A stretch of DNA of 64,000 nucleotides from Vibrio lentus (GTDB lineage: Bacteria > Pseudomonadota > Gammaproteobacteria > Enterobacterales > Vibrionaceae). Positions 59,451 to 64,000 of the stretch are shown here, piece by piece (position 1 is the first letter of the stretch; every line of letters starts with the position of its first letter). The position numbers and the translations under genes are program-made. Below the pieces are notes generated by a model. That model did not search any database and had not been told where the DNA came from. It was given only the letters and a program-made list of their open reading frames with translations. Location of the stretch: NCBI RefSeq assembly GCF_030409755.1, contig NZ_JAUFQE010000002.1, positions 3,410,001-3,474,000 of the forward strand. The letters are read 5' to 3'.

Positions 59451-60506
59451 ATGAAAATTTTATATGGCGTACAAGGTACAGGGAATGGTCACATCGCTCG
59501 TGCGAGAGCAATGGCTGTCGCGTTTCGCCAACATAATATTGATGTCGACTTTCTATTTTCTGGAAGGGATGAAAATAAGTACTTTTCTATGGAAGAGTTT
59601 GGCAATTATCAAACCCGCCATGGACTCACTTTTTACAGTGAGCAGGGTAAGGTTAAATACTCCAAGACCTTCATCAAAAATAGTATGTGGCGATTCCTTA
59701 AGGAAATGAAGCAGATCGATCTTACACCTTACGATTTGGTATTGAATGACTTCGAACCGGTAACCGCTTGGGCTGCGAAAAGACAAGGTGTCCCGTGTAT
59801 TGGAATAAGCCACCAAAATGCATTCCGTTACGATGTGCCTAAAGAAGGGGGCAACTGGATTGAACATTCTGTTATTCAGCATTTTGCGCCAACAGAGCAT
59901 GCTATTGGGTTGCATTGGTATCACTTTGAACAGCCAATATTGCCACCTATCGTTCATACGCTCACTGGTGATCAGAAAACCAAAGCACCGCAAGATTTCA
60001 CTTTAGTCTACTTGCCGTTTGAAGATTTAGAAGCGATTTCAGAGCTTCTGATGAAGTTCATTTCTCACAACTTTGTCTGCTATCACCCGAATGTTATTGA
60101 GCAAAGCCGAGTTGAAAATATTGAGTTCAAACCACTCAGTCATGCTGGCTTTCAATTCGACCTCAATCAATGCTCAGGAGTGGTGGCTAATGGTGGTTTT
60201 GAATTGCCATCTGAAGCCTTAACTTTGGGTAAAAAACTGCTTCTTAAACCGCTTGAAGGACAGTTTGAACAGCAAAGTAATGTCGCTACGCTGGGGGCAT
60301 TAGGGCTGGCACAAACAATGAGCTTTTTGGATGCAGCGACGTTGCGTGAGTGGCTCAATGAAAAACAGGCTGAGGTCGTCACTTATCCAGACGTTGCCAG
60401 TGCGATTGCAGAGTGGATATTAGCGGGGAATTGGTCGAATCAGGAAGACCTAAGAAAGCAGCTTTGGGACAAGGTTGATTTCCCAAGTTATGCATCGCTC
60501 ACCTAA
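59451..60506 (+). CDS. MJ1255/VC2487-family glycosyltransferase
   Basis: Encodes 351 residues of a GT-B-like fold, with the N-terminal Gly-Val-Gln-Gly-Thr-Gly-Asn-Gly-His-Ile-Ala-Arg-Ala and a C-terminal Asn-Gly-Gly-Phe-Glu-Leu-Pro-Ser-Glu-Ala nucleotide-sugar site. The family is named after a V. cholerae member, but the acceptor is unknown. It lies about 95 bp after the PAP2 gene, so the two might act on the same lipid-linked substrate. Confidence 0.88.
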   Translation: MKILYGVQGTGNGHIARARAMAVAFRQHNIDVDFLFSGRDENKYFSMEEFGNYQTRHGLTFYSEQGKVKYSKTFIKNSMWRFLKEMKQIDLTPYDLVLNDFEPVTAWAAKRQGVPCIGISHQNAFRYDVPKEGGNWIEHSVIQHFAPTEHAIGLHWYHFEQPILPPIVHTLTGDQKTKAPQDFTLVYLPFEDLEAISELLMKFISHNFVCYHPNVIEQSRVENIEFKPLSHAGFQFDLNQCSGVVANGGFELPSEALTLGKKLLLKPLEGQFEQQSNVATLGALGLAQTMSFLDAATLREWLNEKQAEVVTYPDVASAIAEWILAGNWSNQEDLRKQLWDKVDFPSYASLT

Positions 60507-60852
60507 CTCATAAGTGTTATTTCTGAATCGACCAGTCAAACAATTCATGGGTTCAATAAATTGTAACAAATGTAACCAAACGATAGAACAGCTAAATAAG
60601 TCGAAATGAAACTCATAAGTGCAGCATTTTATGTTTTTTTATAACTCTATAAATAATTGATTTTTAGATGTTATTTAATCATTAAGGTAAAATAAAATTA
60701 TTCTTTATCAATCTTGTTGGTAGCGTGCGAATTATTGGTTAATAGTAGTGGTAATCCGAAAAACATCGGTCTGATAAATATAAGAATTAGTGGTTATCTA
60801 TTCCCATACCATTACCAATTTAACGCTGTCGAACCGACAAGAGGCAACTTGA
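60507..60852 (+). other. leuO upstream region
   Basis: 346 bp, distinctly AT-rich, without a credible gene; a short overlapping frame begins at 60714 but lacks support. AT-rich leuO upstream DNA is an H-NS and LeuO target in related bacteria. No exact operator could be placed. Confidence 0.5.
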
Positions 60853-61812
60853 ATGTTAGAGAAAAAAGACGCAATGAGTGCAATTGCAAGCTACAGAATG
60901 GAAAGCACACTTCGTGGAGTAGACTTAAACCTTTTGACTGTATTTGATGCAGTAATGCAAGAGCAAAACATTACGCGTGCAGCTCACAATCTGGGCATGT
61001 CTCAGCCAGCGGTAAGTAACGCAGTTGCTCGTCTAAAAGTGATGTTTAACGACGAACTATTCATGCGTCAAGGTCGTGGTATTCAGCCGACTCAACGTGC
61101 TCGTCAATTGTTTGGTCCAATCCGCCAAGCTCTACAATTAGTACGCAACGAACTACCAAGTTCTGTGTTCTCTCCTGAGTCTTCTTCTCGCCTGTTTAAA
61201 CTTGCGATTTGCAGCCCATGTGACATGCGTTTTGCTCCTAAGATCATGTCGACAATCAACGACCAAGCACCTAGCGTTAAACTGCATATGGATGCTGAAT
61301 TTGATCGTCAACTTTCTGAGCGTATGCGCTACCAAGAAATCGACTTCGTGATTGATTACGCTCGCTTTGATGAGCAAGGCTTCTCAAGCACTGAGATCTT
61401 CCAAGACGAATTAGTTGTTGTCGCTTCTGCTTCTCACCCACGTATCAACGGTGAAGTGTCAGCGGCAGAGCTGCTTAACGAAAAACACGCAAAACTGTCT
61501 CGTATTCATGGTCAACGTAGCTTCTCTGAGCAAGCGTACCGTGACCTAGATTGCACACCTTTCTACGAAGGTACGAGCTTAAGCAACGTACTTTACGTTG
61601 TTGGTCAATCTGAGCTTGTGACGATTGCTCCTCGTTGGATGGTTGAGCATGCAGCGAACAAAGATCAGCTTCAGATTCTAGATTTCCCATTCGATAATGC
61701 GGCAATTTCTGGCTTCCTAAGCTGGCACGAATCAAGTGAAAAGGATAAAGGACACATTTGGTTACGAGATCAATTAATGATGATCTGTGGCGAAGTTGTA
61801 GCGCTTAAATAA
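60853..61812 (+). CDS. leuO: LysR-family regulator LeuO
   Basis: Encodes 319 residues. The helix-turn-helix contains Asn-Ile-Thr-Arg-Ala-Ala-His-Asn-Leu-Gly-Met-Ser-Gln-Pro-Ala-Val-Ser-Asn (near residues 38-55), and the rest is a LysR effector domain. LeuO antagonises H-NS and, in vibrios, is tied to ToxR, bile and acid response. GAGG precedes ATG 60853, with a second ATG at 60874. A terminator lies at 61834-61869. The leu operon lies about 8 kb upstream, not adjacent as in E. coli. Confidence 0.92.
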   Translation: MLEKKDAMSAIASYRMESTLRGVDLNLLTVFDAVMQEQNITRAAHNLGMSQPAVSNAVARLKVMFNDELFMRQGRGIQPTQRARQLFGPIRQALQLVRNELPSSVFSPESSSRLFKLAICSPCDMRFAPKIMSTINDQAPSVKLHMDAEFDRQLSERMRYQEIDFVIDYARFDEQGFSSTEIFQDELVVVASASHPRINGEVSAAELLNEKHAKLSRIHGQRSFSEQAYRDLDCTPFYEGTSLSNVLYVVGQSELVTIAPRWMVEHAANKDQLQILDFPFDNAAISGFLSWHESSEKDKGHIWLRDQLMMICGEVVALK

Positions 61813-61833
61813 GCACTAATCCCTATGATTTGT

Positions 61834-61869
61834 AAGCCCTAAGCTGGGACTCTGGCTTGGGGCTTTTTT
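61834..61869 (+). terminator. leuO terminator
   Basis: AAGCCCTAAGC (61834-61844) pairs with GCTTGGGGCTT (61855-61865, with one T-G pair), then a T-run. Confidence 0.88.
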
Positions 61870-62013
61870 GTACCTGCTATTTTTGTTGATAGAAAACTTA
61901 GCGTGAGACGTACTATTACTTATAACTTTGAGCTTCATCAGTTGCCTTTTCCATGATCAGAGGTACACTTGTGCGCTCAAAAAAGCTTACAGGTGTAAGC
62001 CAAAGGTAAAGAG

Positions 62014-63822
62014 ATGGCCAATTTAGATTTTCATATCGTAAAAAGACTTCGTGACCAGATTGCCCAAGGTGGCAACCGTACAGCTTTGAAGCACAAAGTA
62101 GACAATGTATGGCAAGGTATTAGCTGGGAACAATTTGGACAGCAAATCGATACGCTTTCATTAGCATTGTTAGCTCAAGGATTGAGAGTTCAAGATAAGA
62201 TCGGTATCTATTCCAATAATATGCCTCAGTGGACTGTGGCAGATTTTGCATCCTTACAAGCTCGTCTTGTGACAGTGCCGATTTACCCAACGAACACCGC
62301 TGCACAGTCTTCTTACATTATCCAGAATGCGGATGTGAAGATCTTATTTGTTGGTGAGCAAGCTCAGTTTGATGCTGCTGTTAACATCTTCGAAGAGTGT
62401 GAACAGCTTGAAATCATCGTCGCTATGTCTGCTGATATCGATACTCAAGAGCACAGTTTTGCTGTGTCTTGGCAAGATTTTATGGCGCGTGGGGCTGAAG
62501 CTCAACAAGTTGAACTTGACGCTCGTCTCGCAGCTGCAAGCATGGATGATCTACTCACTCTCATCTATACCTCTGGTACTACAGGCCAGCCGAAAGGCGT
62601 AATGCTTGATTACACTAATATTGGCTATCAACTAGAAGGCCACGATGAGCGTCTTAGCCTGACTAAAGACGATGTTTCACTGTGTTTCTTACCTTTATCA
62701 CATGTATTTGAGCGCGCTTGGACTTTCTATGTCCTTTATAAAGGCGCAACCAACTGCTATCTGCAAGACACTATGCAAGTTCGTGATGCGTTGAGCGACG
62801 TTAAACCAACGGTTATGTCTGCAGTTCCTCGCTTCTACGAGAAGATCTTCTCAGCGATTCACGAGAAGGTATCGAAAGCACCGTTTATCCGTAAAGTGCT
62901 CTTTACTTGGGCAGTGAACATGGGGGCTAAGCTCTCTGTTTGTCACCAAGAAGGTCGTACACCATCGTTAATGTTGAAGAAGAGCCATGCGCTAGCCGAT
63001 AAGCTTGTGCTCTCTAAACTTCGAGCATTGCTAGGTGGCAACATTAACTTCATGCCATGTGGTGGCGCGAAGCTAGATGAAACCATTGGCCGCTTCTTCC
63101 ATGCTATTGGTATCAACGTAAAACTTGGCTACGGCATGACAGAAACAACGGCGACAGTATCATGCTGGGATGATCGTTGTTTTAACCCTGATTCTATTGG
63201 TATGTCGATGCCAGGCGCAGAAGTGAAAATTGGTGCGAAGAACGAGATTCTTGTTCGTGGCCCAATGGTGATGCGCGGTTACTACAAGATGCCAGAAGAG
63301 ACAGCGAAGACTTTTGATGAGCACGGCTTCCTGAAAACCGGCGATGCGGGTCATTTTGATGAAAATGGAAACCTGTTCATTACCGACCGTATCAAAGAGT
63401 TAATGAAAACCTCTGGCGGCAAGTACATTGCACCGCAAGTGGTGGAAGGCGCGATTGGTAAAGATCACTTTATCGAACAGATTGCTGTTATCGCTGATAC
63501 ACGCAAATTCGTTTCTGCGCTGATTGTTCCTTGTTATGACTCGCTAGAAGAGTATGCCAAAGAACTGAATATCAAGTATCACGACCGCGTTGAGCTTGTT
63601 AAGCATCACCAGATTGTCGAGATGCTAGAGAAGCGCGTGAATGACCTCCAGCAAGAGTTGGCTAAGTTTGAACAAGTGAAGAAATTCAAGTTGTTGCCAA
63701 AAGCATTTTCTATGGATGATGGCGAACTGACACCTACTCAAAAATTGCGTCGTAAAGTTATCAACGATAAGTATCAAGACGAAATCGAAGAAATGTACAA
63801 TGAAAAGCCTAAAGATAAGTAG
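62014..63822 (+). CDS. Long-chain acyl-CoA ligase (AMP-forming)
   Basis: Encodes 602 residues of the ANL superfamily. The P-loop [11 protein letters not shown] is near residue 188, Tyr-Gly-Met-Thr-Glu-Thr near 374, and Thr-Gly-Asp-Ala-Gly-His near 446. It most resembles FAA1/bubblegum-type ligases, not FadD proper. It activates fatty acids with ATP and CoA for beta-oxidation or phospholipids. No membrane segments are seen. A terminator follows at 63853-63896. Confidence 0.92.
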   Translation: MANLDFHIVKRLRDQIAQGGNRTALKHKVDNVWQGISWEQFGQQIDTLSLALLAQGLRVQDKIGIYSNNMPQWTVADFASLQARLVTVPIYPTNTAAQSSYIIQNADVKILFVGEQAQFDAAVNIFEECEQLEIIVAMSADIDTQEHSFAVSWQDFMARGAEAQQVELDARLAAASMDDLLTLIYTSGTTGQPKGVMLDYTNIGYQLEGHDERLSLTKDDVSLCFLPLSHVFERAWTFYVLYKGATNCYLQDTMQVRDALSDVKPTVMSAVPRFYEKIFSAIHEKVSKAPFIRKVLFTWAVNMGAKLSVCHQEGRTPSLMLKKSHALADKLVLSKLRALLGGNINFMPCGGAKLDETIGRFFHAIGINVKLGYGMTETTATVSCWDDRCFNPDSIGMSMPGAEVKIGAKNEILVRGPMVMRGYYKMPEETAKTFDEHGFLKTGDAGHFDENGNLFITDRIKELMKTSGGKYIAPQVVEGAIGKDHFIEQIAVIADTRKFVSALIVPCYDSLEEYAKELNIKYHDRVELVKHHQIVEMLEKRVNDLQQELAKFEQVKKFKLLPKAFSMDDGELTPTQKLRRKVINDKYQDEIEEMYNEKPKDK

Positions 63823-63852
63823 TTTTCTGCTTAGATAAATTTTCAGTTGTTT

Positions 63853-63896
63853 AAAAATCCCCCTACGAATGTGATTGCATTTTTAGGGGGATTTTT
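63853..63896 (+). terminator. Terminator of the acyl-CoA ligase gene
   Basis: AAAAATCCCCCTA (63853-63865) pairs with TAGGGGGATTTTT (63884-63896); an inner AATG/CATT pair shortens the loop. Confidence 0.92.
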
Positions 63897-64000
63897 TATG
63901 CCTACTGACACAGCACAATGTGCGAAAGCGCACATCAATAAGGGCGTAATTAATCGATAAACTGCGATTCATTTGAATATTTAGCTCTTTTTTTTAGGTG

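Noticed and set aside
60714..60947. 77-residue frame overlapping the start of leuO
   Set aside because: No ribosome site or conserved features; it overlaps the leuO helix-turn-helix region in another frame.
63897..64000. Possible gene start at the right edge
   Set aside because: Only about 100 bp of AT-rich sequence after the terminator, with no start codon and ribosome site in context.

Overview
The window reads as a stretch of the larger chromosome of a Vibrio. The evidence is an MSHA pilus operon tail next to mreBCD, a LeuO-type regulator near leuABCD, a glycosyltransferase of the family named after V. cholerae VC2487, and a split yjjP/yjjB exporter. Base composition is even, about 45% GC by eye. 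No rRNA, tRNA or CRISPR array was seen. Almost everything is core genome. The clear mobile items are one IS200-type insertion sequence and one MITE-like palindromic repeat.

Layout. 1-6339: end of the MSHA type IV pilus operon (mshC end, mshD, mshO, mshP, mshQ). 6490-17349: shape and envelope block, mreB-mreC-mreD-yhdE(maf)-rng-yhdP-nitrilase-tldD, closed by a terminator facing a PIN-PhoH gene. 19306-25517: rapA, an atypical NRAMP-family transporter (minus), rluA and a 2-hydroxyacid dehydrogenase. 25635-29980 (minus): a TAXI-type TRAP uptake system (binding protein, fused permease) with a UspA protein. 30323-32382: divergent argR/mdh and a small hypothetical gene. 32441-33066: an IS200-like element. 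33093-36416: ispB (minus), rplU-rpmA and obgE. 36565-38531: the MITE-like repeat, yjjP-yjjB and folA. 38589-45347 (minus): lptD-surA-pdxA-rsmA-apaG-apaH. 45497-47837: djlA, a DUF924 gene and a DUF547 gene (minus). 47994-53076 (minus): leuL-leuA-leuB-leuC-leuD with a readable attenuator. 53446-58540: a TetR regulator with an RND efflux adaptor and pump. 58832-63822: a PAP2 phosphatase, a glycosyltransferase, leuO and a long-chain acyl-CoA ligase.

How the genes connect. MSHA minor pilins and MshQ complete an attachment pilus. MreBCD, YhdP, LptD, SurA and DjlA serve wall synthesis and outer-membrane biogenesis. The leu operon is controlled by ribosome-mediated attenuation, and leuO lies about 8 kb away. 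The TetR gene heads its own efflux operon and sits just downstream of two matching palindromes.

I did not find a clearly new multi-gene system. The most interesting items are regulatory or structural: the leucine attenuator with an unannotated leader peptide, the start-codon-hiding hairpin of the IS200 element, two phased TetR operators, a cluster of six GATC sites upstream of obgE, a tandem duplication of the catalytic-Asp motif in Maf, a duplicated domain in MshQ, and an NRAMP-like protein without the usual metal-binding motif.
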